From CAINVV01 sp037129695 (GTDB lineage Bacteria; Bacteroidota; Bacteroidia; Bacteroidales; Prolixibacteraceae): 64,000 nucleotides of DNA. The position numbers and the translations under genes are program-made. Location: positions 1-64,000 of the forward strand of contig JBAXUL010000007.1 of assembly GCA_037129695.1 (NCBI GenBank). Direction: 5' to 3'. The notes beneath the pieces were generated by a model, which was given only the letters and a program-made list of their open reading frames with translations, ran no database searches and was not told the origin of the DNA. How positions within the stretch are numbered: the stretch's first letter is position 1; each line of letters starts with the position of its first letter. Shown in pieces: positions 37,284 to 46,470 of this stretch.

Positions 37284-38060
37284 ATGCTTTCTGTTGTTGT
37301 CATAGATGATGAATTGATGTCGCTTGATTTATTGGCATTCCTGCTCAATAAATTCACCACAGTTCAAATTAAAGTTGTCGGTAAAGCCACTAATCTGGCA
37401 GATGGCATCGCTCTGATCGAAAATACAAATCCGGATATTGTCTTCCTTGACATTGAAATGCCTGACCATAGTGGCATGGAGATATTCAATTATCAACTTT
37501 CCCAAAAAGTTAAAATCATTCTTGTAACAGGTCATGACCAATATGCGATTGAGGCAATCAATCAATCCGTAGCCGGTTACCTCCTGAAACCGGTCAGTTT
37601 TGTTGATTTGCAAAATGTCATTAAAAAGGTCGAGAGAATTATCCGGAAGGAACAGCAGCAACTGGAATTGGAGGACAGGATCAATACCTTAAGTACAGCT
37701 GAAGTTCCGGGCAAAAATCTAATTTTTGAGATTGAGAGTGGTTTTATGATGGAGAACTCTAAAAACATAGAGTTTATTACTGCAGGTCAGTCGTATGCCA
37801 CACTTTTCACCAATTCAAGGAGGGAATTTGTTGTGTCCAAATCGTTAAAGGAACTGGAAGCATACCTCCCGAAAAATCAATTCTACAGAACCCACAAATC
37901 CTATCTTGTCAATATTTTCTACATCCGCAAGTTTGTCAGAAGCGGTGAAAGTTTTGTTCTAATGAAAAGTGGAATTAAAATACCGGTTTCTGTCAGAAAG
38001 ACCACTGTCATATTCAATGACATTAAAGAATTGCTTGCACAGGATCAAATTGCCTTATAA
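37284..38060 (+). CDS. LytTR-family response regulator
   Basis: 258 residues. The N-terminal receiver has VVIDDE (residues 5-10), phosphoacceptor D56 in FLDIEMPD, T in VTGHD and K in LLKPV. The C-terminal LytTR DNA-binding domain (about 150-250) shows IEFITAGQSYATLFT, FYRTHKSYLVNI and PVSVRKT, the usual motifs. It resembles regulators partnered with LytS-type 7TM kinases in Bacteroidota, but no kinase gene is adjacent. Target unknown; the next gene is a coiled-coil lipoprotein 251 bases away. Confidence 0.93.
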   Translation: MLSVVVIDDELMSLDLLAFLLNKFTTVQIKVVGKATNLADGIALIENTNPDIVFLDIEMPDHSGMEIFNYQLSQKVKIILVTGHDQYAIEAINQSVAGYLLKPVSFVDLQNVIKKVERIIRKEQQQLELEDRINTLSTAEVPGKNLIFEIESGFMMENSKNIEFITAGQSYATLFTNSRREFVVSKSLKELEAYLPKNQFYRTHKSYLVNIFYIRKFVRSGESFVLMKSGIKIPVSVRKTTVIFNDIKELLAQDQIAL

Positions 38061-38311
38061 TTCCGAATAGATGAACACATTGAATTAATATTCAAAAGCA
38101 GGGTGAATCTACATGAAAGTTTCCTCTGTTGAAATATGAAATCAATAATTGATTATATCACAATTGTTTACAATTTTGGCGGGTTGGTTTATCTAATTGC
38201 TTAATTTGTTGATTGAGTGATTAAATCTTGCGATATATTTCGTAAATTTGTACCTTAAAGTTAAGTGAAACCAAAATAGCTCCTGTAAAGGGAGATTTAT
38301 ACATTTAAAAA

Positions 38312-39190
38312 ATGACAATTATGAGAAAAGTTATTTATCTGTTATTCATCGTGGTTATGTTCTCTGCAACCAGTTGCAACCGCAAGGAGATTGCCAGATT
38401 GAAGGCGAAGAACGATAGTTTAATGATGGCTGGAAGTTCAAAAGATGCAAATTTAGTTGAGTTTGTTGATGCTTTCAATTCAATTCAATCTAATCTTGAC
38501 TCGATTAAACAAAAAGAACAAATTATCGACAAAACAGCCAAAGGCGGATTTGAAGTAAAAGGTGATCGCAAAGAACAGATCCAAAGCGATATTAATTATA
38601 TCTATTCTTTGTTGCAAAAGAACAGATTGTTGGTTGCCGATCTTTCGGCCAAACTGAAAAAATCAAACAAACACGTTGCTGAACTGGAAAAGATGATTGA
38701 GAACCTCAATAAGCAAATCACCGAAAAAGACGGACAGATTGCGGATTTGAAGGAAGAATTAAATAAGATGAACATCCAGGTGAAGAATCTTAATACTGAA
38801 GTCTCCACATTGAACACCAATGTATCGAATCTCAGCAATGAAAACAAAGAAAAACAAAAGGTAATTGAAGAAAGAACAGCAGAATTGAATACTGCCTATT
38901 TCATTATTGGAACTGTTAAAGAGTTGAAAGACAAAGGTGTGATCAAAAAAGAGGGATTCCTTGGTACTGCAAAAGATGTAAACAGCAACATCGACAAGTC
39001 GTTGATGACCAAAGTTGATATTACAACAGTTCATTCAATTCCAATTATGAAGAAAAAAGCGACTGTTATTAGTACACATCCTGCTAGTTCGTATAAAATT
39101 GAAGGAGAAAAAACAGCTGAAAATCTTGTTATTCTAAATGCAACAGAATTCTGGAGCCTTTCAAAAGTTTTGGTTATCAGTGTGAAATAA
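38312..39190 (+). CDS. Coiled-coil lipoprotein of unknown function
   Basis: 292 residues with a lipoprotein signal (lipobox FSATSC, Cys near residue 22; the start could be ATG 38312 or 38321). Residues about 25-60 and 95-200 form a long heptad-rich coiled coil (LKKSNKHVAELEKMIENLNK and similar). A compact C-terminal domain of about 90 residues (FIIGTVKELKDKGVIKKEGF onward) closes it. The form recurs in Bacteroidota as an uncharacterised lipoprotein. It could span part of the periplasm. A -7-like TAAATTTG lies at 38243-38250. A strong hairpin follows the stop. Confidence 0.8.
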   Translation: MTIMRKVIYLLFIVVMFSATSCNRKEIARLKAKNDSLMMAGSSKDANLVEFVDAFNSIQSNLDSIKQKEQIIDKTAKGGFEVKGDRKEQIQSDINYIYSLLQKNRLLVADLSAKLKKSNKHVAELEKMIENLNKQITEKDGQIADLKEELNKMNIQVKNLNTEVSTLNTNVSNLSNENKEKQKVIEERTAELNTAYFIIGTVKELKDKGVIKKEGFLGTAKDVNSNIDKSLMTKVDITTVHSIPIMKKKATVISTHPASSYKIEGEKTAENLVILNATEFWSLSKVLVISVK

Positions 39191-39197
39191 TATCACA

Positions 39198-39249
39198 CCT
39201 ACAGGCATAAAAAAAACCGGTGGATTCCGGTTTTTTTTATGCCTGTAGG
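39198..39249. terminator. Bidirectional terminator with perfect 23-bp arms
   Basis: Positions 39198-39220 and 39227-39249 are exact reverse complements (23 bp), with a six-base loop TGGATT. Eight consecutive A on one arm and eight T on the other give a usable U-tract after the inner CCGG stem in both directions. It lies between convergent genes ending at 39190 and 39359, so it can serve both. Confidence 0.9.
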
Positions 39250-39358
39250 TAAGGGTAAAATTGTGTTTTAGGCCTATAAATCTTTGTTTTGATCCGGACA
39301 ATTTTCTGCAGTGAAGAATTCGTTTTACTGATATTGAATATCAGTAAAACGCCCTGAA

Positions 39359-40978
39359 TTATTTGATTTCTGATTTGCTGTAGTTAATTCCGAGTAGGTC
39401 ATAAAGCTTGGTGAGTCTGTCGAGTCTGCTAAGGAAGTTGTCGAAATCCCTGACGCCTTTGGGCGACCAGACAACTTCTGCCAACGCAGCAGCCCGCGGA
39501 TAAACCATATACTCAACCTGTTCCGGTGTTTTCATGTACTCTGTCCATACATTTCCCTGAGCTCCCAGCACATATTTGGCTTCTGCTTCTGTTAAAGCGG
39601 CAGGTACCGGTTCGTATCCATAGATCTTCCTGATTGGAAGAAAACCGCCAATTGCCAATGGTTCGCTTTTGGGATCAGCCTGATAGTGATCAAGATAGCA
39701 GTATTCTCCGGGAGTCATAACTACATAATGGTGTTCTTTGGCGGCAGCAATGCCACCGCTTTCACCTCTCCATGACATAACTGCAGCATTGGGTGCCAGT
39801 CCACCTTCCAGAATTTCATCCCAACCGATCAATTTCTTTCCGTTTTCGCTCAAATACTTACCCATTCTCTGAACAAAATAACTCTGCAGCTCATGTTCTG
39901 ATTTGAGTCCTTCGTCTTTCATTTTTTGTTTGCATAACGGACACTTCTGCCAACGTGTTTTTGGACACTCATCACCACCTATGTGGAAGTACTCACCGGG
40001 GAAAAGCGGAATGACTTCTGACAATACATCCTGCAAAAATGCATAGGTCTCTTCCTTCCCGGCACAATAAACATCATCAAAAACGCCCCAGGTAGTGGCG
40101 ACTTCATACGGTCCTCCGGTGCATCCTAATTCCGGATAGGCAGCAAGCGCCCCAAGCGAATGTCCGGGCATCTCAATTTCAGGAACGACGGTAATGAACC
40201 GGTCTGCGGCATAGGCCACAACTTCCTTTACTTCCTCCTGCGTATAGAATCCACCAATTTGAGTTCCGTCATATACTTTGCTGCCATAATGGCCCACCAA
40301 AGTCTCTTTCCGTACAGATCCAATCTCAGTTAATTTTGGATATTTTTTGATTTCAATTCTCCATCCCTGATCCTCTGTAAGGTGCCAGTGAAAAGTGTTG
40401 AATTTGTGAATAGCCATGTAATCCAGATATTTCAGGATAAATTCCTTTGGCATAAAATGGCGACCGACATCCAGGTGCAATCCTCTCCAGGCGAAGCGGG
40501 GAGTATCTTTTATCTCTACCGATGGGACAACCACTTCAGACAATTTCTGCTGAATAGGAGGCATCAGTTGCAACAATGATTGAATGCCATAAAATAAACC
40601 ACTTGACGATGAAGCTTGCAACAATATTCCTTTGGGAGAAACCGTAAGGTTGTAGGCTTCCTTTGGTAAGGATAAACCTGTGTTAAGTTTGATGAATATG
40701 GATTTTTTTTCTGCTGCGCCTGAAAAAGACACTTTACTTTTTATTTGATAAAAATTCTCAAGGCGACTGCTTAGGTAGGCAGTCACTTTGTGCATCTCCG
40801 GACTTTCACTGTTGATCAGGATTTTTGTTTGGGAACTGATGGAAAATGTTCCCTCCATGTTGGTCAGAGAGGCTGGTTGCGGGATGATCTGTACATCCGG
40901 CCTCTTGATATCTGCCTGACATGAGCAGAATAGAAATACCAAATTCAGGATGAACAGATTTTTCGGGTAATTTTTCAT
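39359..40978 (-). CDS. Beta-N-acetylhexosaminidase (GH20), lipoprotein
   Basis: 539 residues from ATG 40978; a TTG three codons upstream is not needed. Lipobox FLFCSC near residue 20 indicates a lipoprotein. A GH20b-like N-terminal domain (about 30-150) is followed by the TIM barrel with HWHLTEDQGWRIEIKKYP near 195 and the catalytic Asp-Glu pair in FHIGGDECPK near 340. Trp-rich motifs WRGLHLDVGRHF and WDEILEGG are present. It removes terminal GlcNAc/GalNAc from glycans, chitooligosaccharides or recycled peptidoglycan. A minus-strand -7 element (41003-41010) lies 25 bases upstream. Confidence 0.94.
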   Translation of the reverse strand: MKNYPKNLFILNLVFLFCSCQADIKRPDVQIIPQPASLTNMEGTFSISSQTKILINSESPEMHKVTAYLSSRLENFYQIKSKVSFSGAAEKKSIFIKLNTGLSLPKEAYNLTVSPKGILLQASSSSGLFYGIQSLLQLMPPIQQKLSEVVVPSVEIKDTPRFAWRGLHLDVGRHFMPKEFILKYLDYMAIHKFNTFHWHLTEDQGWRIEIKKYPKLTEIGSVRKETLVGHYGSKVYDGTQIGGFYTQEEVKEVVAYAADRFITVVPEIEMPGHSLGALAAYPELGCTGGPYEVATTWGVFDDVYCAGKEETYAFLQDVLSEVIPLFPGEYFHIGGDECPKTRWQKCPLCKQKMKDEGLKSEHELQSYFVQRMGKYLSENGKKLIGWDEILEGGLAPNAAVMSWRGESGGIAAAKEHHYVVMTPGEYCYLDHYQADPKSEPLAIGGFLPIRKIYGYEPVPAALTEAEAKYVLGAQGNVWTEYMKTPEQVEYMVYPRAAALAEVVWSPKGVRDFDNFLSRLDRLTKLYDLLGINYSKSEIK

Positions 40979-41119
40979 GATTGTCAATTTTGGTTTACAT
41001 TACAAAGCTACACATAATGATTATAAAACTTGAAACAGGAAAAAATATTTGCTATCTTGCTATAATACAGCGAATTTTAAATTTTTATCGTGAAATTTAT
41101 TTAGAATGATTCAATTATA

Positions 41120-41151
41120 TTTGGAATTGTAAATTGGAGTGTTTATGTTTG
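41120..41151 (+). promoter_or_regulatory. Bacteroidota-type promoter of the methionine operon
   Basis: TTTG (41120-41123), exactly 20 bases, then TATGTTTG (41144-41151), a full match to TTTG-N(19-21)-TAnnTTTG. The transcript should start near 41158, leaving about 22 bases before the leader ORF at 41180 and about 225 before the aspartokinase ATG. Confidence 0.75.
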
Positions 41152-41179
41152 CAACCGGAAAATAATTTAATTACGCAGG

Positions 41180-41293
41180 ATGAACAGGTTTTTTCATACA
41201 GATGCTCTATCTACCGTTTGCAATCAACAGCCATGTTGTTTTGTTACGGGCATCGTTACTTCCATGCGTAGGATGTCTATGTTTATGCAATAG
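41180..41293 (+). CDS. 37-residue leader peptide with clustered Met codons
   Basis: ATG at 41180-41182, TAG at 41291-41293, 37 codons. The peptide ends M29-R-R-M-S-M-F-M-Q37: four Met codons among the last nine. Cys codons are at 14, 19 and 20 (QQPCC). The ORF sits between a well-formed promoter and the first gene of an aspartokinase-metY-metA operon. A short peptide rich in the end-product amino acid, placed there, is the layout of ribosome-stalling attenuators such as the his, trp and thr leaders. AGG lies just before the ATG as a weak ribosome site. I recognise no named family; regulation by Met (perhaps also Cys) is inferred. Confidence 0.62.
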   Translation: MNRFFHTDALSTVCNQQPCCFVTGIVTSMRRMSMFMQ

Positions 41294-41325
41294 CCTTCTC
41301 TCGGGCATCAACCTGTTTGAAGGCT
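41183..41325 (+). promoter_or_regulatory. Candidate attenuator: mutually exclusive RNA pairings around the leader ORF
   Basis: Right strand 41305-41317 (GCATCAACCTGTT) pairs with AACAGGTT (41183-41190) plus GATGC (41201-41205) at the start of the leader ORF, leaving a 10-base bulge. The same stretch lies in the loop of a competing stem, AGCCTTC (41292-41298) with GAAGGCT (41319-41325). CGGGCATC occurs twice (41247-41254 and 41302-41309), giving a second choice of partner. Translating or stalled ribosomes would select between folds. There is no strong T-run after the 41319 arm, so control may act on read-through by another route or on translation. Confidence 0.45.
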
Positions 41326-41381
41326 TTCCGGAATTAGAATTACATCACCCTTTTCATTAAGTTTTATTTAATCATTGAACT

Positions 41382-42755
41382 ATGCCGAAAATTGTAGTGA
41401 AATTCGGTGGGTCTAATCTTAGGAGTAAGGAAGAGATTCATCGCATTGTCAAAGTGGTAAAGAATTACAATCAGCCTTTGATTGTCGTTGTTTCAGCATT
41501 TTATGGTGTCACAAATTATTTGGTTGACGCACTTGAAAACGCCCGACACGACGAAGAAATTGCCAATAAAACCGTTCAATATCTCTTTGATCTCAAAATT
41601 GGATCTTTGAATTATTTCATTGATAACAAGCAACTTCTGGCTGAAACGATTGGTTTAATACAGCAACAGCTGGATGAATTGAAAAAATATTTGCACGGCA
41701 TTGCACTTACGGGTGATGCCTCCAAGGCACTGGAAGACCACGTTCTGTCGTATGGTGAAAAACTGTCTGCTATCTTCCTGAATGGTATATTTACCTCACA
41801 GGGACTTGAATCTAAGGTAAGCTTCCCTGAAGCAATCGGACTGGTCACAGATGGTGAGTTTGGGAATGCCTCTGCTGATTTTCACCTTTCAACCAACCCG
41901 GTCAGGGAATCCCTGAGTGAAGACCGGATTTATGTCATTCCCGGTTTCTATGGCATTTCACGAGATCAGAAAACTACGCTATTCGGAAGAGGGGGTAGTG
42001 ATTATGCCGCTGCTGCAATAGCCCGCTGTGTCGGAGCCCCTTCACTTGATATCTGGAAGGATGTCAATGGGTTTCTCAGTTCTGATCCGAAACTTGTCAC
42101 CAATCCGGTATTGATCGAGAAATTGTCGTACAACGAGGCTGCCGAGCTAGCCTATTTCGGCGCCAAAATACTTCATCCAAGAACAGTAGAACCTCTTACA
42201 GACCCACGGATTGCCATTCGTATCTTCAATATTTACGGAGATTTGGATGTCCACAAACCGTTGACAATTATCAGCCGCGAAAAATCGGTACAAACCGGAG
42301 TGGTGAAAAGTGTTACCTATAGCGATGATTTTGGATTACTCAAATTAAAAGGACCGGGTGTCGGACTCAAACCAGGAATTTTGGCCAAGGTTACTACTGC
42401 GCTTCATTTGGCAGGAATTAACATCAGTTCGGTTTTAACCTCACAGATATCCATCAACATTCTCCTTGCAAAGAAGGATCTTCAAAATGCTTTTGCGGTG
42501 GTTAGTGCCATAGAGCTATCTGCCGTCGGTAAACTGCAGATAGAGGATGATATCTCCATTGTTGCTGCCGTAGGTCACGGAATTACAGATAACTTCGGTA
42601 TTGCCGCCCGAATTTTTACTGCGCTTGCATCAGAGGGAATCAACGTGATGATGAGTTGCTCAGGAGCGTCACCCATCGTCAGTTATTACCTCGTCCGTTC
42701 CGATGACCGGACTGCCTCTGTCAAGGCCATTCACCATGAATTTTTTGAAAAATAA
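41382..42755 (+). CDS. lysC: Aspartate kinase, monofunctional
   Basis: 457 residues: amino-acid kinase domain with IVVKFGGSNL at residues 3-12, GRGGSDYAAAAIARC near 205, then two C-terminal ACT domains (LLKLKGPGVGLKPGILAKVT and ISIVAAVGHGITDNFGIAAR). It makes aspartyl phosphate, the entry to Lys, Thr and Met. The length excludes the bifunctional kinase-homoserine dehydrogenase fusion. It is first in an operon with metY and metA and lies behind the Met-rich leader, so this isozyme is probably dedicated to methionine. ACT domains also imply feedback inhibition, effector unknown. Confidence 0.92.
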   Translation: MPKIVVKFGGSNLRSKEEIHRIVKVVKNYNQPLIVVVSAFYGVTNYLVDALENARHDEEIANKTVQYLFDLKIGSLNYFIDNKQLLAETIGLIQQQLDELKKYLHGIALTGDASKALEDHVLSYGEKLSAIFLNGIFTSQGLESKVSFPEAIGLVTDGEFGNASADFHLSTNPVRESLSEDRIYVIPGFYGISRDQKTTLFGRGGSDYAAAAIARCVGAPSLDIWKDVNGFLSSDPKLVTNPVLIEKLSYNEAAELAYFGAKILHPRTVEPLTDPRIAIRIFNIYGDLDVHKPLTIISREKSVQTGVVKSVTYSDDFGLLKLKGPGVGLKPGILAKVTTALHLAGINISSVLTSQISINILLAKKDLQNAFAVVSAIELSAVGKLQIEDDISIVAAVGHGITDNFGIAARIFTALASEGINVMMSCSGASPIVSYYLVRSDDRTASVKAIHHEFFEK

Positions 42756-42788
42756 CAAACAATAAAAATCAATTTAAAAACAAAAACA

Positions 42789-44090
42789 ATGAGCACACAA
42801 AAACAAAAATTTGAAACACTGCAGGTTCATGCAGGACACACACCTGATCAGGATACCTTATCAAGGGCGGTGCCTATTTACCAGACTACTTCCTACGTCT
42901 TTAAAAATTCGGAACATGCCGCCAATCTTTTTGGTCTGAAAGAATTTGGTAACATTTATACCAGATTGATGAATCCCACCACCGATGTTTTTGAGAAAAG
43001 GATCGCTGCGCTGGAAGGTGGTGTGGCTGCACTGGCAGTTAGTTCAGGTCATGCGGCCCAGTTTATTGCAATTACAAATATTGCCGGAGCAGGGGATAAC
43101 TTTGTTTCTTCGCCTTATCTGTATGGCGGTTCCTACAATCAGTTCAAGGTAACTTTTAAAAATATTGGAATTACAGCCAGGATAGCCGAGGATTTGGATC
43201 CAGCGAACTTTGAAAAGCTGATTGATGCCAAAACAAAAGCCATCTATCTGGAAACCATAGGAAATCCCAGCTTTAATGTTCCTGATTTTGAGAAATTTGC
43301 TGCACTGGCCAAAAAACACGATTTGCCTTTGATCGTGGACAATACTTTTGGCTGTGGAGGAGCACTTTTCCGTCCGCTTGAACATGGAGCCCATATTGTA
43401 GTGGAGTCTGCCACCAAGTGGATTGGCGGTCACGGTACCTCCATTGGGGGAGTCATCGTGGACGGTGGAAATTTTAACTGGGGCAACGGTAAATATCCTG
43501 CATTTACAGAACCTTCTGAAGGTTACCACGGATTGAAATTCTGGGAAGTATTTGGTGCTGATGGCCCTTTTGGCAACATTGCCTTCATCATTCGGGCGAG
43601 GGTAGAAGGTCTTCGCGATTTTGGACCTGCCATTTCGCCGTTTAATTCATTTCAGCTCATCCAGGGTCTGGAAACGCTGTCTCTCAGGGTAGAACGCCAT
43701 ATTCAAAATACCAAAGCACTTGCAGAATGGCTTCAGAATCATCCCAAAGTAGAATCTGTCAGTTATCCGGGCTTGAAAACAGACGAGAATTATGCCTTGG
43801 CCACCAAATATCTTCCGAAGGGAGCCGGGGCGGTTCTGTCATTCATACTGAAAGGCAGCAAGGAAAATGCCATCGAGCTTGTCAATAATCTGGAACTTGT
43901 CAGTCACCTTGCCAATGTAGGTGATGTCAGGACCTTAATCATACAGCCATCTGCAACAACCCACTCCCAATTGAGTGAGTCAGAGCAGATTCTTGCCGGG
44001 GTTAAACCTTCGCAACTCAGAGTTTCCGTCGGAATTGAGCATATTGATGATATTATTGCCGACTTTGAACAAGCATTGGCGAAGATTTAA
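42789..44090 (+). CDS. metY: O-acetylhomoserine sulfhydrylase
   Basis: 433 residues, Cys/Met-metabolism PLP enzyme family (PF01053). PLP-site Lys in SATKWIGGHG near residue 209; FNVPDFEKFAALA and DNTFGCGGALFRPLEHGAHI precede it, and SLRVERHIQNTKALAEWL follows. The length (433, against about 390 for cystathionine gamma-synthase) and SSGHAAQFIAITNI favour the MetY branch, which makes homocysteine from O-acetylhomoserine and sulfide. It is 33 bases after lysC and 36 before metA, so this is one operon. Confidence 0.93.
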   Translation: MSTQKQKFETLQVHAGHTPDQDTLSRAVPIYQTTSYVFKNSEHAANLFGLKEFGNIYTRLMNPTTDVFEKRIAALEGGVAALAVSSGHAAQFIAITNIAGAGDNFVSSPYLYGGSYNQFKVTFKNIGITARIAEDLDPANFEKLIDAKTKAIYLETIGNPSFNVPDFEKFAALAKKHDLPLIVDNTFGCGGALFRPLEHGAHIVVESATKWIGGHGTSIGGVIVDGGNFNWGNGKYPAFTEPSEGYHGLKFWEVFGADGPFGNIAFIIRARVEGLRDFGPAISPFNSFQLIQGLETLSLRVERHIQNTKALAEWLQNHPKVESVSYPGLKTDENYALATKYLPKGAGAVLSFILKGSKENAIELVNNLELVSHLANVGDVRTLIIQPSATTHSQLSESEQILAGVKPSQLRVSVGIEHIDDIIADFEQALAKI

Positions 44091-44126
44091 GTTATTTTTG
44101 AAAAATTGAACCATAAAATTTGAATT

Positions 44127-45044
44127 ATGCCTTTAAATCTGCCAGATGGATTTCCTGCCATTGATCTCCTTCGCGAAGAAAATATATTTGTTATTGACCA
44201 GACAAGGGCTGAGCACCAGGATATACGTCCGTTAAAGATCGTGATTCTTAATTTAATGCCGTTGAAGATAGCAACCGAAACAGATTTGCTTCGGTTGCTA
44301 TCCAATACGCCACTCCAATTGGAAATAGATTTTCTTCAGATAAAGGGTCATACCCCCAAGAATACATCCAAAGATCATCTTGACTCATTCTACACCACCT
44401 TTTCTGAAATCAAAAAGCAGAAATTCGATGGCATGATTATCACAGGTGCTCCTGTCGAGCACCTTCCTTTTGAAGAGGTGGATTATTGGGGTGAAATTTG
44501 TGAAATATTCGACTGGGCACACAAGAATGTTACCTCGACCATGTTTATATGCTGGGCTTCTCAGGCAGGACTTTTCCATCATTATGGAATACCCAAATAT
44601 GCTTTGAATAAGAAGATGTTTGGCATTTTCGACCATAAGATCAAGGATAAAAAGCTTCCGTTGTTCAGGGGTTTTGACGATATTTACAGGGCTCCGCACT
44701 CACGTCATACGGAGTTGAAGACAAAGGATTTTCATCATGTGCCTGAAGTGCAGATCATCTCTGAGTCTGAAAAGGCAGGGGTTTACATGGCAATGGCTGA
44801 AAATGGCAGGCAAATCTTTATTACAGGTCATCCGGAATATTCGCTGAGAACACTGGACCGTGAATACAAGCGTGACAAGGAAAAGGGATTGCCCATTGAT
44901 ATTCCCCAAAATTATTATCCCGGAGACAATCCGTTGGAAAGACCTGTCCTTAGCTGGCGTTCACATGCCAACCTGTTGTTCATGAACTGGTTGAATTATT
45001 ATGTCTATCAGGCAACACCTTATGACCTGGACGACATCTCCTGA
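44127..45044 (+). CDS. metA: Homoserine O-acetyltransferase of the MetA fold
   Basis: 305 residues, class-I-amidotransferase-like fold. Catalytic Cys in FICWASQAG near residue 142, His in FITGHPEYS near 235, and Glu in the following helix. Residue 111 is Glu (TGAPVE111). In this family Glu at 111 goes with acetyl-CoA use and Gly with succinyl-CoA, so acetyl transfer is predicted, matching the O-acetylhomoserine sulfhydrylase next door. Many annotations would call it a succinyltransferase; the residue argues otherwise. Last gene of the operon, converging on the TPR gene 50 bases away. Confidence 0.92.
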   Translation: MPLNLPDGFPAIDLLREENIFVIDQTRAEHQDIRPLKIVILNLMPLKIATETDLLRLLSNTPLQLEIDFLQIKGHTPKNTSKDHLDSFYTTFSEIKKQKFDGMIITGAPVEHLPFEEVDYWGEICEIFDWAHKNVTSTMFICWASQAGLFHHYGIPKYALNKKMFGIFDHKIKDKKLPLFRGFDDIYRAPHSRHTELKTKDFHHVPEVQIISESEKAGVYMAMAENGRQIFITGHPEYSLRTLDREYKRDKEKGLPIDIPQNYYPGDNPLERPVLSWRSHANLLFMNWLNYYVYQATPYDLDDIS

Positions 45045-45094
45045 TATCCTTGGTGTAACAGATCAATTTTGTTCTATTCGCTTCGTATTGTAAA

Positions 45095-46330
45095 TCAGAA
45101 TTTCAGTTTTCTTTTGCGGTCCAGAACATATTCTGTCAATTGATGATAAAAATCGGAGTCTTCTTTTTTGGATTTCAAGAAGGCATTGTAGTACTTTATG
45201 GCCAGGTATTTGTCCTTTTGCCATACGTCGTAGGTGTTCCCTAACTTGAATAGAATTTCACACTTCGTGGTATCCAGATTGTAGGCTTTTTTGAGCAGGC
45301 CGACAGATTTTTTATACTCTTTCTTTTGAATATAAATGTTGCCAAGTTGATTATAAATATCTGAAACGTAATAGGGTACAGCTATTTTGGCTGCAAAATT
45401 GAGGTAGCCGATACTTTCATCGTACTCATGCAAATCTTTGTAGCACAGACCGATAAATAGACCTACTACCGGTTCGTTTGGTTTCAATTGCAGACTTTTT
45501 TCCAGTAGATTTATTCCTTCCCGGTATCGCTTTTCGTAGTAATAGCTTATCCCCAGGTTTTTAAGCACATCAGTAATAGAATCACCGAACGACAGAAATT
45601 TTTCATAGGGCACAATCGCTTTTTGATAAGCTCTTTTTGCATAATGAATATCGCCGAGTTTGTTCAACAAAATGGTTTCATCCGGGAAGTTAATTATTCC
45701 ATTTTCAAGTAATTCAACGGAATTGCCATACTTTTCCTTTCTCTGATAAATGGTTAACAGGTTTAAATAATTATTGAGATCTGCAGGATTATTTTTGATC
45801 AGAGTCTGGAACAATGCAATGCCAAGTGAATCATGACTTGTTTTGAGTGCAGCAAATGCCAGCTGTTTGTTGATGTAAACATTGGTGCTGTCTTGGGCAT
45901 AAAGCGTACGAAGCAGGAGGTAGGGTTCAGTATACGACCTTGCGTTAAAATAGGCCCGTGCCAGTTTGATGGCATATACAATGCTTAAGGTGTCCCTTTT
46001 GTAAATGCTTCTGCAATACGACAATGCCTTTTGGTAATATCCAAGATTGGTGTAAACTTCTGCAATTTCATTTAACAGATTTATGTTGGAAGAATCTAAT
46101 TCAAATGCCCTTGCAAATGATTTTAATGCATTCTGATATTCATATTTCTTTTGATAGATGGTTCCTTTTTTGTAATGCAACAGTGGCTGTGTCTCATTTT
46201 TTGCCAGTTCACTATCTATGATCCTGATGGCAGCATCCAATTGATTGGTCAGCATCATGGAATCAAGATTCTGACTGAAAGAATTAATTGGAAGAAAGAT
46301 CAAGAGTAGGTATATCAGGATTTTAGACAT
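45095..46330 (-). CDS. Secreted TPR-repeat protein
   Basis: 411 residues with a signal peptide (MSKILIYLLLIFLPINSFSQ) and roughly ten tetratricopeptide repeats from residue 25 to 400 (for example YQNALKSFARAFELDSSNIN, YKKSVGLLKKAYNLDTTKC). No catalytic domain. Periplasmic TPR proteins of this kind scaffold envelope complexes. A TPR gene of different layout lies beyond rarA. Confidence 0.87.
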   Translation of the reverse strand: MSKILIYLLLIFLPINSFSQNLDSMMLTNQLDAAIRIIDSELAKNETQPLLHYKKGTIYQKKYEYQNALKSFARAFELDSSNINLLNEIAEVYTNLGYYQKALSYCRSIYKRDTLSIVYAIKLARAYFNARSYTEPYLLLRTLYAQDSTNVYINKQLAFAALKTSHDSLGIALFQTLIKNNPADLNNYLNLLTIYQRKEKYGNSVELLENGIINFPDETILLNKLGDIHYAKRAYQKAIVPYEKFLSFGDSITDVLKNLGISYYYEKRYREGINLLEKSLQLKPNEPVVGLFIGLCYKDLHEYDESIGYLNFAAKIAVPYYVSDIYNQLGNIYIQKKEYKKSVGLLKKAYNLDTTKCEILFKLGNTYDVWQKDKYLAIKYYNAFLKSKKEDSDFYHQLTEYVLDRKRKLKF

Positions 46331-46470
46331 GGTATCAGCATTCAGTTATTTTCCGGAACTATTTTCTGAATTCATGACGATATGAAAATCAATTGGTCTG
46401 AAATCGATTGAAAAAGATCTTCAGACTTTGCTTTCCGTCTTTCGTTGTTTTTACTGAATCGGGAACACAA

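Noticed and set aside
41040..41381. SAM riboswitch upstream of the methionine operon
   Set aside because: I could not lay out the core of SAM-I or SAM-II classes here; the Met-rich leader ORF with alternative pairings explains the region better. A covariance-model search would settle it.
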